Shown: positions 26,364 to 35,682, counted from the first letter of the stretch. The stretch is DNA of 64,000 bases from Phycisphaerales bacterium (GCA_020352215.1 CP070675.1:5473017-5537016); one strand, 5' to 3'. Made by a program: numbers and translations. The notes: generated by a model not told the origin, from the letters alone.

Positions 26364-27824
26364 ATGAAGAAGAACGCCGAACAAAACTGGGTCGAACGAG
26401 CCAGGCAGGGCGAGCCTGCGGCGATTGCTGAACTGTACCGTCATTATTGGCGTGCGGCCCGGGCCACGGCTTATGGCGTGACGGGCGACATAGGGCTGGC
26501 CGAGGATGCGGCATCCGAGGCCTTCTATGCCGCGTTAGACGCCCTGCAGGACTTGAAAGACCCACAGCGGTTCAGTCCCTGGCTGCGCACGATCGTGGTT
26601 CGCACAGCCGGCCGTCTCAAGGCCAGCAAGTCAAAGGATAATGCAGTCGAGCTACAAACTTTGCCCGATGCCAAGTCCCAGGCGCCGAGCGTCCCCCTGG
26701 AGCAGCGGGAGATGGCGGCCCTGATCCACGAAGCCGTGGCGAATCTTTCCCAGACCTTGCGCGAGGCCATGTCCCTGTTCTACTTCGAAGGCTACAGTCT
26801 CAAGGAAGCCGCTCGCTTCCTGGATGTTCCGGGTGGTACGCTCAAACGTCGTCTCCATGAGGGACGCCAGCGTCTCCGCGATGCCGCCAAGCGGATCTTG
26901 AAAGGGGCAAAGCCCATGGACGCGAAGCGCAAACAGATTCTCCAGCAGCTCACCGACGCCGCCGACGAAGGGCCGGACTCTGAGGCATTCTATCAGGCGA
27001 TGCGCCAGGCATTTCGCCTGCGTCCTATGCCCCGTGATCGGCTCGTCAAGATCTGGCGACGTCATATGGCTGCAAGACAAGGGGCAACATCAATGCCCCC
27101 CGAAGAGAAGCGTTTCGTGCGCGAATGGATGGATCGTATCTATGGACCTTCCGAGAGAGCCCGGGATCCGAATCATCCGGTAGGGGCGGCGGCACAAGCG
27201 ATCCGGGCAGCACTGCCCGAGTTCCAGGAGTGGCACGTGGACATGTCCAAAGTCGATCTGTCCCAAATCAAGCGCCAGATGTTCGAGGGTAAGGAGCAGG
27301 CCTTCTCGTTTGCGCTGCCGCCAGGCTTTGCCGAAGGATCTTCGGGATCGCACGTATCTGCCAGGCAAGCGTGGCTGGTGCAAGACGAGGACGGTTCGGT
27401 GCGCACCACGTACGAGCTCATGCAGGCCAAAGCTACCAGGGACGCATTGACCGCGCAAATGAAGAAGGGCAGCCGCCTGAGCGATGCCCTGTACCTCCTA
27501 TGGAAACGGCCGGAGGCCCTGGAACTACGAGAGGTGGAAGAGCAGCTGCGGCGTTTGGCCGAATTGATTACCCCGGACACGCCGGCACGCTTTTGTCCTT
27601 TCGAAGAACCACACTATCGCGCGGCCTTGCGTATGCAGCTTGGGGACAATCCTATTCCAGCTGCCATAGGGGGCGTCATGAATCCTTTGTCGGGAATGCC
27701 TGACCGAGTTGATATTGCCGCTGTGATAATCCATCTCGAACCTTGGGCCTCAGCCCAAAGCGGCCAGATCATTGAGCTTGCCGAGTTCCCAGCGTTCCAT
27801 TCCAAGGATAGGGGAAGTCAATAG
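26364..27824 (+). CDS. ECF sigma factor with long C-terminal extension
   Basis: The product is 486 aa, more than twice the normal ECF length. Residues ~10-85 are region 2 (ELYRHYWRAARATAYGVTGD, LAEDAASEAFYAAL, WLRTIVVRTAGR) and ~115-178 are region 4 (SLFYFEGYSLKEAARFLDVP, GGTLKRRLHEGRQRLRDAAK). From about 185 to the end lies a soluble domain I do not recognise, with no obvious membrane helix. It starts with KPMDAKRKQILQQLTDAADEGPD and includes IRAALPEFQEWHVDM and FCPFEEPHYRAALRMQLGDNP. Extended ECF groups use such tails to sense signals in place of a separate anti-sigma factor. No anti-sigma gene is adjacent, which fits. Confidence 0.8.
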   Translation: MKKNAEQNWVERARQGEPAAIAELYRHYWRAARATAYGVTGDIGLAEDAASEAFYAALDALQDLKDPQRFSPWLRTIVVRTAGRLKASKSKDNAVELQTLPDAKSQAPSVPLEQREMAALIHEAVANLSQTLREAMSLFYFEGYSLKEAARFLDVPGGTLKRRLHEGRQRLRDAAKRILKGAKPMDAKRKQILQQLTDAADEGPDSEAFYQAMRQAFRLRPMPRDRLVKIWRRHMAARQGATSMPPEEKRFVREWMDRIYGPSERARDPNHPVGAAAQAIRAALPEFQEWHVDMSKVDLSQIKRQMFEGKEQAFSFALPPGFAEGSSGSHVSARQAWLVQDEDGSVRTTYELMQAKATRDALTAQMKKGSRLSDALYLLWKRPEALELREVEEQLRRLAELITPDTPARFCPFEEPHYRAALRMQLGDNPIPAAIGGVMNPLSGMPDRVDIAAVIIHLEPWASAQSGQIIELAEFPAFHSKDRGSQ

Positions 27825-27859
27825 ACGATGCTTCGGCCTGTCCGGCTCCAGACTGTCGA

Positions 27860-29392
27860 TCAGAATCCGTAGTACTCGGCACAAGAGGCAAAGTCCTGCG
27901 AGTCTACGGTCCTGCTGTGGTCGATATCCGCACCGTCACACCAGTCGGGCGTCCGGCACCTGTCCAGCCACCTATCTGCCATAAACAGCACGTCCCTCAG
28001 GTCAATATGACTATCTTGGACAAAATCACATATCTTCTCAGGTCCTTTGATCCTCACGTCAAGCTGACCCATCCGTCGGGTCGAGAGGTAGAAGGGCTTG
28101 GCCATACCCTTGGCGAATCCGGATGAGTAAGGGACAATCTCCCTTCCCGCAGCCCTCGCCGAGAAATAGTCGTAAAGCCGCATCGTGTCTGCAGAAACAA
28201 ACCTCTCCTTCGATATGATGATCGTGGCCACGTTGAAGACCTTTTGGGAGATGGTGTAATCGGGGACCCGCGGTCCAGCCTGGCTGATGATATCATCGAT
28301 CCTGACGGTAGTTACCGGGCCGTGAAGTATCCCTGCCGACGGAGACTGATCCTGATCGTCAAAGACGAAGTGCTCTCCGACCTCATCGCGACCAATCAAT
28401 CCTATCAGATACAGGGCCAGATCGGTGAAGTCCTTCGCCTTGTAATCCGGCACCAGTAGGTAATCCCCGTCATCCGGCACGAGGTCGAAGTTGAAGTGAA
28501 GGCCTTGCCCCCCCAGGCCCATCGCCCATCCCATGATCCCGGAGGCAAGATCGGAAAGGGGCCAATGCGGTATTGCATAATCGAGAGGAGGCACGATCAG
28601 CCAGTTTATCCATTGATGGCCCAGCTCGTGCTGATATGAGGGACCGGCACCGTCGAAAAAGCCCGGGATCGGAAAGACCGTGATGCCCATCAGCCGCCCA
28701 TCGCTGCCGTATGACGCGGAGCCGTCAAACACAGTCATGCCAATGCCCGTAACATCATTACGAATGTTGGCGTGAAAGCGATTCTGAAAATAGGAGACCT
28801 CATAGATCAAGTTGATGAAATCGTAGTCGTCATCGAATTCTTCATAGAAACGCCCGCACACGGCGCTGCGGAGAAAATCCTCGAAGAATTGTGGAAAGAC
28901 GATGTTGACTAAGTGTTTGGTGCATTGGATGTCATGTGCCACGCGCCGGATTTGCACGGGCGGCACATCGTCGGTGAGTATGTCAAAGAAGACGTTCCAT
29001 TGTCCAACCCGCTCTTTGCCAACGTAGGGCCGCACATAGCCGATGAAATTGCGGTAGACATCATCCGGCGTGAAGTTATGTAGGATGTCACGCACCGCCA
29101 CGATGACCGTATACACACCGTCACCGGCAACTTTATCTGCTAAATTTCCGTCGTCGCGCATAAGCACTTCAATCCCGCTGGATGCCAGCATGAGCGTCAC
29201 CGCCGTCGGCTTGCCTTCGACCTTGACTTCCAGACGCACGTTCTCCGGACTGGAAACATCTACCACCATGGGTGTGGTTCGCCGGTAGACTGCACTTACC
29301 CCGGCCGCCCTCGGGCCGTTAGCGCAATAGAGAATCACCAAAACGACGGCAGCGCTCTTCCTCCACAACCTCGAACTCCCTGACTTGGTCAT
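27860..29392 (-). CDS. Secreted HExxH protein with dockerin-like C terminus
   Basis: About 510 aa from ATG 29392 (GGAGG eight bases upstream). A signal peptide (SAAVVLVILYCANGPRAAG) is followed by a choice-of-anchor/Ig-like domain at ~40-140 (RDDGNLADKVAGDGVYTVIV). A central domain carries HELGHQW at residues 255-261, the zinc-metalloprotease HExxH pattern. The last ~55 residues hold two calcium-loop-like repeats, DSHIDLRDVLFMADRWL and DIDHSRTVDSQDFASCAEYY, resembling type I dockerins common in Phycisphaerae. The family of the central domain is not recognised and a third zinc ligand is not evident. A secreted peptidase docked to a surface partner is the simplest reading. Confidence 0.65.
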   Translation of the reverse strand: MTKSGSSRLWRKSAAVVLVILYCANGPRAAGVSAVYRRTTPMVVDVSSPENVRLEVKVEGKPTAVTLMLASSGIEVLMRDDGNLADKVAGDGVYTVIVAVRDILHNFTPDDVYRNFIGYVRPYVGKERVGQWNVFFDILTDDVPPVQIRRVAHDIQCTKHLVNIVFPQFFEDFLRSAVCGRFYEEFDDDYDFINLIYEVSYFQNRFHANIRNDVTGIGMTVFDGSASYGSDGRLMGITVFPIPGFFDGAGPSYQHELGHQWINWLIVPPLDYAIPHWPLSDLASGIMGWAMGLGGQGLHFNFDLVPDDGDYLLVPDYKAKDFTDLALYLIGLIGRDEVGEHFVFDDQDQSPSAGILHGPVTTVRIDDIISQAGPRVPDYTISQKVFNVATIIISKERFVSADTMRLYDYFSARAAGREIVPYSSGFAKGMAKPFYLSTRRMGQLDVRIKGPEKICDFVQDSHIDLRDVLFMADRWLDRCRTPDWCDGADIDHSRTVDSQDFASCAEYYGF

Positions 29393-29539
29393 TCTTCCAT
29401 CCTCCGCCCCAACCTCTTTTGCGGTAGCCCGCCCTCTGTAACCTGCAATCCACGACCGCAACGACCGGCTGACAGACCACCACCACTGGCCTATGGACAC
29501 AGCTTATCACATTCACACAGATTTGTCAAAACGTGTGGG

Positions 29540-29776
29540 GTGGGGCTCGCCTCACCATCATCCCAAAAGAAGCAAGCAGCCGCAGACATTAAGTCTCTAA
29601 GCAATTTCGTTGGTGCAATCGGCAGCAAGACGAAGGTGGTTGTCGAGGAAGACCCAATGGCGTGCCGGCTGTTTCGCAATCTTTGCTCTAACGTAGATCG
29701 ATTCGAGGTATGTGATCCGCGCGGCAATGAACTCATTAGTTGTGACAGTGAGAAGGATAACGCGTGGACCTGTTGA
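29540..29776 (+). pseudogene. IS110-type transposase remnant
   Basis: The frame FVGAIGSKTKVVVEEDP..., then ACRLFRNLCSNVDRFEVCDP and RGNELISCDSEKDNA matches the N-terminal DEDD region of IS110-family transposases. There the pattern is VVVEA...WLYRLLEP...VVCDPR.N.LI...K.D..DA. The frame hits a stop at 29774 and no tail of the transposase follows; about 78 codons remain of a usual ~330-400. No element ends are visible. The rest of the gap 29501-30049 holds nothing I can support. Confidence 0.5.
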
Positions 29777-30049
29777 GAACCAAGTTCCGGAACGGAGGGC
29801 AACGGTGGCGGTCTGCCAAAATAGGCGAAAAGAGCGGCTTCTTAACGCAAGTACCTCGCTTTTCAGCTGTTTCTTGCAGCATGGCACGCTGAATCTGCCA
29901 CAAGATCGTTGAAATTGAGATGAACTTACGGTATTACAGGACTTGTGGCAGACACAAGTGTTTCTGTGAAGTGCGAATAGGAAATGTCGGAGTAGAACCT
30001 TTTGAGAAAATCTTCAAAATCTCCGGCCCCTTCAACGGCTTATCTTGCC

Positions 30050-32089
30050 ATGACACATGAAATGGACAGGCGGGACTTTCTGCTGTACGGAGGCGCCGGC
30101 ATAGGGGCATTGGCGCTGGCACCCACCAGTTGCGGGCGTACAGAGAGTACGAAGCGCCCCGCCGGCAAAGGCAGAACAGAACCGGGGTGGCTCAAGCCGT
30201 CGCTTGAGTTCTCGCAAGCGCCCTTCTGGTTCTGGAACGACAGACTCTCGGAAGCAGAGATCGTGCGCCAGCTCGATGATTTCAGGGCGCACGGAGTCCA
30301 CGCCTTCGTAATTCACGCGCGGGCCGGCCTGCCGCGAGACCTCGGCTGGATGAGCGAGGGCCTGATTGGGTTCATGCGGTTCGCGATCGAAGAGGCGGCC
30401 AAGCGTAAGATGTGGGTGGTGCTGTACGATGAGGGCATGTATCCCAGCGGCTCGTCCAGCGGACAAGTCGTGGCTGAGAATTCCGCGTTCCGAACGCGGG
30501 GACTGTTTCACATCGACCTCGATACCGCTGAGCCGAACACCGAACAGCATGGCATCCGCATCGGCGACGGGGAACTCATCCTCAGAGAAGGCCAGAACCT
30601 AGTCACGGTCGTAGAGCGCAAGACAAACGGCCATCGGATTGCAGTAATCGACAGGGCCATCCGAGATGGTTATTCAGTTATCCGCGGCCTGCACTTCCTC
30701 GAGGACGACCCGCCGCGTCGGCCGAACCGCAGAGAGGTGCCGGAGAATGCGCCGCCGGCAGCCGACATTCTGAATCCCGAGGCTGTGCAATGCTTCATCC
30801 GACTCGTCTACCAGCGCTTCTATGATGAACTGGAGGAGCATTTCGGCAAGACGGTCAAGGCGATCTTCACAGACGAGCCATCGTTTTTAGCTAAGAGGGC
30901 CGAACGCGGCGCCGTTCCGGGGACAACTGGGATTCTTGAACACGTAAGCTCGTGGCTCGGTTATGATTTCACACCCCATCTGTCCGAGCTATGGTACGAT
31001 GATGAGCCGGATGCCCGTCGATACCGTACGGACTACAACCGCGCGCTGCAGGCGAGGCTGGAGGAAACCTTCTATCGCCAGATCTACGAGTGGTGCGAGA
31101 GACACCGGATCGCCCTCGTGGGACATCCTGCCGCCCCGGATGACATTGGGCATCTGCGGCATTTTCATATCCCGGGACAAGACATCGTGTGGCGCTACAT
31201 TGAACCGGGCAAATCCAATGCCCTTGAGGGGGCACAGTCCACGCAAGGCAAATGCGCATCTTCGGCGATGATTCATCTTGGCCGACGCCGTAACGCAAAT
31301 GAGTATTGCGGTGCCTATGGACATAACTTCACATTCGAGGAGATGAAGTGGCTGACGGGCTGGCTTGTTGTGCGCGGATGCAACATGCTGATCCCGCACG
31401 CCTTCTACTACTCGGTGCGGGGCCCGCGGATAGATGAGCGGCCACCCGACGTCGGTCCCAACAGCCCGTGGTGGGAGCAGTACAAGCCCTTCGCCGACGC
31501 CTGCCGCCGGCTGTGCTGGCTCAACACCGATAGCAAGCATGTGTGCGGGCTCGCAATCCTGGGGCTAAACGACCACCTGCCCGGGCGAGCGGCCAAGATA
31601 TGCTTTCAACATCAGCGCGATTTCAACTACATCGAGGCCCTTCATCTTTGGGAAGATGCACGGGTACGGGGCGATGGGATCCACATCGCAGGCATGCACT
31701 ATCACGCCCTGATTGCTGAGAACGAGCCGCCGGAAAAAGCAAAAGATGCAATAGAAATCCTGCAGAAGGCGGGGCGAGTCATAAGGTTCGACGGGACCGT
31801 GACGGAGGCGCAATTACTGCAGTGCATCGATCAGCTTGTGCCGGTCGATGTAAGTGTTTCTCCGAAAGCAAGCGATCTGAGGGTGCGCCACGTCGTGAAG
31901 AACAGGACCGGCTACTACATTCTTTTCAACGAGGGACAGAAATCCCTGGAAGTCAGGTTAGAGACATCAGCCAAGGGCAAACGTATTCTGCTCGATCCGG
32001 AGACCGGTCGTGATGAGGCAATCGAGGACGAGGCCCCCCTCCTGCTTAAGCCACACGCCCTGCGAGTGCTCATGACTACCCAGTCTTAG
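30050..32089 (+). CDS. Tat-exported glycosidase, GH106-like
   Basis: About 679 aa from ATG 30050 (ATG 30062 also possible; no clear ribosome site). The leader MDRRDFLLYGGAGIGALALAP has a twin-arginine motif and ends near a lipobox-like SCG. The body resembles the alpha-L-rhamnosidase GH106 group and related uncharacterised planctomycete glycosidases: APFWFWNDRLSEAEIVRQLDDF, VVLYDEGMYPSGSSSGQV, KAIFTDEPSF (a likely catalytic Glu) and GHPAAPDD. A C-terminal beta domain follows (VRHVVKNRTGYYILFNEGQ). Proteins of this type often act on rhamnose-containing glycans. At ~680 residues it is shorter than many GH106 enzymes, so the family call is tentative. Confidence 0.65.
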   Translation: MTHEMDRRDFLLYGGAGIGALALAPTSCGRTESTKRPAGKGRTEPGWLKPSLEFSQAPFWFWNDRLSEAEIVRQLDDFRAHGVHAFVIHARAGLPRDLGWMSEGLIGFMRFAIEEAAKRKMWVVLYDEGMYPSGSSSGQVVAENSAFRTRGLFHIDLDTAEPNTEQHGIRIGDGELILREGQNLVTVVERKTNGHRIAVIDRAIRDGYSVIRGLHFLEDDPPRRPNRREVPENAPPAADILNPEAVQCFIRLVYQRFYDELEEHFGKTVKAIFTDEPSFLAKRAERGAVPGTTGILEHVSSWLGYDFTPHLSELWYDDEPDARRYRTDYNRALQARLEETFYRQIYEWCERHRIALVGHPAAPDDIGHLRHFHIPGQDIVWRYIEPGKSNALEGAQSTQGKCASSAMIHLGRRRNANEYCGAYGHNFTFEEMKWLTGWLVVRGCNMLIPHAFYYSVRGPRIDERPPDVGPNSPWWEQYKPFADACRRLCWLNTDSKHVCGLAILGLNDHLPGRAAKICFQHQRDFNYIEALHLWEDARVRGDGIHIAGMHYHALIAENEPPEKAKDAIEILQKAGRVIRFDGTVTEAQLLQCIDQLVPVDVSVSPKASDLRVRHVVKNRTGYYILFNEGQKSLEVRLETSAKGKRILLDPETGRDEAIEDEAPLLLKPHALRVLMTTQS

Positions 32090-32134
32090 AACGCGCCACT
32101 TACTTCCGTGTAACAACATATCAAAGACGATCTT

Positions 32135-32788
32135 ATGGATAAACAAAAGAACGGATGGTCGCAGTTCACTCGCCCGCGCTGCTTGGCTGCGCTTGCAGTC
32201 ATCATGGTCGGCATCTCCGCCGGTGGGTACGTGGTCCTGAGCCGTTTCGACTTCGCCGGGAGCAGCACGCGCGGTCCGCAGATCCAGGACCAGCCGTCGC
32301 GAACGTGGGCGCAGCCTGTAGAGTTGCCGGGTCTGCCGAACCTTCACAAGGTCTCGGAAGATTTGTACCGCGGGGCACAGCCGACCGCCGAGGGAATGCA
32401 GCAGCTCAAGAACCTCGGCGTCAAGACGATCATCAATTTGCGGTCACTACACTCCGATCGCGACGAGATCGGAGAAACCAAACTGCGCTACGTGCACATA
32501 CGAATGACGCCATTGGGGGCTGAGGATGAGGACGTCATCCGCTTTTTGCGGGTCATCGCCGACGCCAACAGCACGCCGGCCTTTGTGCACTGCCAGCGCG
32601 GCGCCGACCGCACCGGCCTGATGTGCGCGATATATCGCATCGTCGTCCAGGACTGGAGCAAGGCCGACGCCATCGAGGAAATGACCAACGGCGGCTTCGG
32701 CTTCTACGAAGGCTGGGAAAACCTCATCGAGTACATCAACGATCTAAACATCGCGGAGATAAGACGCGAGGCGAGTCTGGAGGTCTGA
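32135..32788 (+). CDS. Dual-specificity protein phosphatase-like, membrane-anchored
   Basis: The product is 217 aa. A hydrophobic helix at ~17-35 (CLAALAVIMVGISAGGYVVL) anchors or exports it. The catalytic loop HCQRGADRTG spans residues 152-161, with the nucleophile Cys153 and phosphate-binding Arg159. The preceding fold (LYRGAQPTAEGMQQLKNLGV, TIINLRS) matches the DSP/tyrosine-phosphatase-like family. A general acid candidate is the aspartate in GAEDEDV. Because of the N-terminal helix the catalytic domain probably lies outside the cytoplasm. It is 97 bp before tsaD on the same strand. The substrate (protein, inositol phosphate or other) cannot be told. Confidence 0.85.
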   Translation: MDKQKNGWSQFTRPRCLAALAVIMVGISAGGYVVLSRFDFAGSSTRGPQIQDQPSRTWAQPVELPGLPNLHKVSEDLYRGAQPTAEGMQQLKNLGVKTIINLRSLHSDRDEIGETKLRYVHIRMTPLGAEDEDVIRFLRVIADANSTPAFVHCQRGADRTGLMCAIYRIVVQDWSKADAIEEMTNGGFGFYEGWENLIEYINDLNIAEIRREASLEV

Positions 32789-32884
32789 TATCCGGGAAAT
32801 CCAATGGATTCCCGTCATCTATCCCATGCGTGGTACGGCGCAGGGACGTTGACACGCGGAATTGGTCCGGCTAATATCGGTTTG

Positions 32885-33955
32885 ATGGAAGCAGAAGAAG
32901 AACGAGCGACGAGTCACGAGCCACGAGAGGCGGTCAACATCTTAGGGATCGAGACCAGTTGCGACGAGACGGCAGCGGCAGTGGTGGCCGATGGGCGGAT
33001 TGTGAAATCGTCGGTCGTGGCGTCCCAGACGAAGCTGCACGAGAAGTACGGCGGCGTCGTGCCGGAGGTCGCCTCCCGTGCGCATATCGAGAAGATATAC
33101 CCTGTTATAGCGGAGGCTATCGAACAAGCGCAGGTGACCAGGGATGAGATCGACGCGGTCGCCGTTGCAAACCAGCCGGGATTGACCATCGCTCTCGTCG
33201 TCGGCGTCACCGCGGCCAAGACGCTGAGCTTTGCGTGGGAAAAGCCTCTAATCGCAATCAATCATTTGCACGCGCACCTACAATCAGCGATGCTTGACGA
33301 AGAACACTTGGAGCTGCCGGCAGTGGCCCTGATCGTATCGGGCGGACATACGTGCCTCTACGATTGCGAGTCGCCGTTGGAGCTGCAATTGCTCGGCTCG
33401 ACCATCGACGATGCGGCGGGCGAGGCGTTCGATAAGGTCGCTACGATCCTGAGGCTACCCTATCCTGGCGGGCCGAGTATTGAGAAGGCCGCTAAGGACG
33501 GGGACCCAAGCGCAGTTCAGTTTCCGCGCTCCATGCTCGGGCCTGATTCGCTGGATTTTTCCTTCAGCGGGATCAAGACGGCGGTGCTGTACCACTGCCG
33601 GGGTCAGGACATGAAGGGCGAAAACAGGGTCGATTCGATGAGCCGGCAGCAAATCGCCGATATCGCGGCCTCGTTTCAAGCGGCGATTATCGAGGTTCTC
33701 GTCAAGAAGACGCTGCGGGCTGCGGAGAAAATCGACGCGAAGACCGTCCTGCTGGGCGGAGGAGTGGCGGCCAACAATGCACTAAGGGACGCCATACAGC
33801 AAATGTGTGACTCGTCGGTCCCTGCGAGAAAACTACTTGTCGCGCCGAAACCATATTGCACTGATAACGCGGTTATGGTAGCCTCTCTGGCGTACTATAA
33901 ATTCAAGGCCGGGCTCTTTGCAGATCTGTCTTTGGAAGCAAAGGCACATGGGTAG
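32885..33955 (+). CDS. tsaD: tRNA N6-adenosine threonylcarbamoyltransferase TsaD
   Basis: About 356 aa from ATG 32885. TsaD transfers the threonylcarbamoyl group from TC-AMP to A37 of ANN-decoding tRNAs, together with TsaB and TsaE, in the cytoplasm. Diagnostic parts are ILGIETSCDETAAAVV at the N terminus, the metal-binding NHLHAHL, VALIVSGGHTCLY, DDAAGEAFDKVA, PGGPSIEKAA, SFSGIKTAV and the ASKHA ATP-site LLGGGVAANNALR. The protein is slightly longer than average owing to about 18 polar residues before the conserved start; a downstream start is possible but I see no better ATG. It is essential in most bacteria. It opens a plus-strand run of housekeeping genes. Confidence 0.95.
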   Translation: MEAEEERATSHEPREAVNILGIETSCDETAAAVVADGRIVKSSVVASQTKLHEKYGGVVPEVASRAHIEKIYPVIAEAIEQAQVTRDEIDAVAVANQPGLTIALVVGVTAAKTLSFAWEKPLIAINHLHAHLQSAMLDEEHLELPAVALIVSGGHTCLYDCESPLELQLLGSTIDDAAGEAFDKVATILRLPYPGGPSIEKAAKDGDPSAVQFPRSMLGPDSLDFSFSGIKTAVLYHCRGQDMKGENRVDSMSRQQIADIAASFQAAIIEVLVKKTLRAAEKIDAKTVLLGGGVAANNALRDAIQQMCDSSVPARKLLVAPKPYCTDNAVMVASLAYYKFKAGLFADLSLEAKAHG

Positions 33956-34027
33956 TTGGCGGCGAGTAGAGAGTGGTGAGCGGCTATTACTGACGAGCCA
34001 CGAATCTCGAATCAAGGTAGGTGAAGT

Positions 34028-34795
34028 ATTCAAGCTGAGCAACTGAGAGAACTATTCGAGCAAGTCAAGGCTGGCGAGGTGGACATACAAGATGCGATTG
34101 AGAAGCTTCGCCACTTGCCGTTTGAGAACCTGGGGTTCGCGTGTATAGACCACCACCGCCAGATCCGGCGGGGCTTTCCCGAAGTCATTTACTGTCCCGG
34201 CAAAACCACCGAGCAGATCATCGAGATATTCCGGAGTTTGGCGGCAAAAGGCAATAACGTCCTTGCAACCAGGGCCGAAGAGCACGTCTTTGAGGCACTT
34301 GCCAAGACAGGTGAATTCCCAAAGGCCCGCTATGAGGAGCTGGCCAAGGCAATCGTGCTGGAACAGAAAGAGACCGAGCATTCCAAGACAGTTTTGCCGA
34401 TAGTGACAGCCGGAACCGCCGATCTGCCCGTGGCGACCGAAGCGAAAGTGACGGCGGAGATCATGGGCCAGCGGACCGACCTGATCTGTGACGTCGGCGT
34501 GGCCGGGCTACACAGGTTGTTCGGACATCTGCCGAAGCTCCAGAAGGCCAATATCATAATCGTTGTTGCAGGCATGGAAGGTGCGCTGGCAAGCGTCATG
34601 GGCGGCCTGGTTAGCTGCCCCGTAATTGCTGTGCCGACAAGTGTCGGCTATGGCTCCAGCTTCGAAGGGCTCTCGGCGCTATTGACGATGCTCAATAGCT
34701 GTGCCTCGGGTGTTACCGTCGTCAATATCGACAACGGCTTCTCGGCGGCGGTCACGGCCACTCTGATAAACAGAAAGATAGAAGCAAACAGGTAA
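34028..34795 (+). CDS. larB: LarB, nickel-pincer cofactor biosynthesis carboxylase/hydrolase
   Basis: About 255 aa. LarB acts first in making the nickel-pincer nucleotide of lactate racemase, carboxylating nicotinic acid adenine dinucleotide and releasing AMP. The C-terminal PurE-like domain is clear: VLPIVTAGTADLPVATEA, DVGVAGLHRLFG, VVAGMEGALASVMGGLV, PTSVGYG and NIDNGFSAAVTA. Homology (LRELFEQVKAGE) begins upstream of the first GTG at 34079, so the true start must be an unusual codon. An ATT at 34028 with AAGGTAGGTG just before it is the best candidate; a CTG at 34043 is second. larC and larE are not in this window. It abuts nnrD by one base. Confidence 0.85.
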   Translation: MQAEQLRELFEQVKAGEVDIQDAIEKLRHLPFENLGFACIDHHRQIRRGFPEVIYCPGKTTEQIIEIFRSLAAKGNNVLATRAEEHVFEALAKTGEFPKARYEELAKAIVLEQKETEHSKTVLPIVTAGTADLPVATEAKVTAEIMGQRTDLICDVGVAGLHRLFGHLPKLQKANIIIVVAGMEGALASVMGGLVSCPVIAVPTSVGYGSSFEGLSALLTMLNSCASGVTVVNIDNGFSAAVTATLINRKIEANR

Positions 34796-34796
34796 A

Positions 34797-35657
34797 ATGC
34801 AAACAGTCAGTGACATCCCGAAATTGAAGCCGAGAGAGATTGACGGGCACAAGGGTGACTATGGCAAGGTATGCATCATCGCCGGCAGCGTGGGTATGAG
34901 CGGGGCCGCCGCCCTGGCGGGTCGGGCCGCCCTGCGAGCGGGCGCCGGGCTCGCGCGGGTTGCGACGGCAAAGAGCGCCCAGCCGGTGGTCGCTTCGATC
35001 GAGCCGTCGTATACGACCATTCCACTCGCAGAGGACAGCGCTGGCAGAATATCGGCCAAGGCCATCAATACGATCCTGAATGCCGTTCGTGATAACGACG
35101 CTGTGGCGTTCGGCCCCGGCGTTGGCATCAGCAGCGGCCTGCAATCTGTCGTGAGAACGCTTATTGGGCTGGAGAATGTCCGCCTGGCGATAGACGGTGA
35201 CGGCCTGAATAACCTCAGCAAGCTGGGGGACTGGCCGAGCCTCTCAAAGGCCCAGGTCGTGCTTACCCCTCATCCCGGTGAAATGAAGCGGCTTTGGTCC
35301 GGACTGCTCAGAGAGCAGCAGCCCACCGACCGTCAGCAGCAAGCCCTGCAATTTGCGCAGCACAGCAAGACCGTTGTGGTACTCAAGGGAGCGGGCACCG
35401 TTGTCACCGATGGGGACAAGGTCTACGTGAACGAAACCGGCAACCCCGGAATGGCAACGGCCGGATCGGGGGACGTACTGACAGGTGTAATAACTGCACT
35501 GATGGGGCAGGGTATGAGTAATCTGGACGCAGCGATTCTGGGCGTTCACGTTCACGGACTGGCCGGTGACATCGCCGCCGACGAATTAGGCGAAGTCAGT
35601 GTGACGGCTACGGACATACTGGAAGGGCTAAGCGAGGCCTTTATGGAGGTCCCGTAA
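34797..35657 (+). CDS. nnrD: ADP-dependent NAD(P)H-hydrate dehydratase
   Basis: The product is 286 aa. The enzyme repairs damaged NAD(P)H hydrate back to NAD(P)H using ADP. The ribokinase-like fold shows GDYGKVCIIAGSVGMSGAAAL near the start, FGPGVG, AIDGDGLN, VLTPHPGEM, VVLKGAGTVVTDG and the anion-hole/ADP segment GNPGMATAGSGDVLTGVI. This is the C-terminal half of the NnrDE fusion; the epimerase half is absent from the neighbourhood. It begins one base after the larB stop, so co-translation is likely. NAD precursors feed LarB, which may explain the pairing, but that is inference. Confidence 0.93.
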   Translation: MQTVSDIPKLKPREIDGHKGDYGKVCIIAGSVGMSGAAALAGRAALRAGAGLARVATAKSAQPVVASIEPSYTTIPLAEDSAGRISAKAINTILNAVRDNDAVAFGPGVGISSGLQSVVRTLIGLENVRLAIDGDGLNNLSKLGDWPSLSKAQVVLTPHPGEMKRLWSGLLREQQPTDRQQQALQFAQHSKTVVVLKGAGTVVTDGDKVYVNETGNPGMATAGSGDVLTGVITALMGQGMSNLDAAILGVHVHGLAGDIAADELGEVSVTATDILEGLSEAFMEVP

Positions 35658-35682
35658 CTCATCTTTGGAGAAAGGCTGTACG

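Noticed and set aside
29597..29887. 96-residue minus-strand frame
   Set aside because: It lies antisense to the IS110 remnant and has no recognisable domain.
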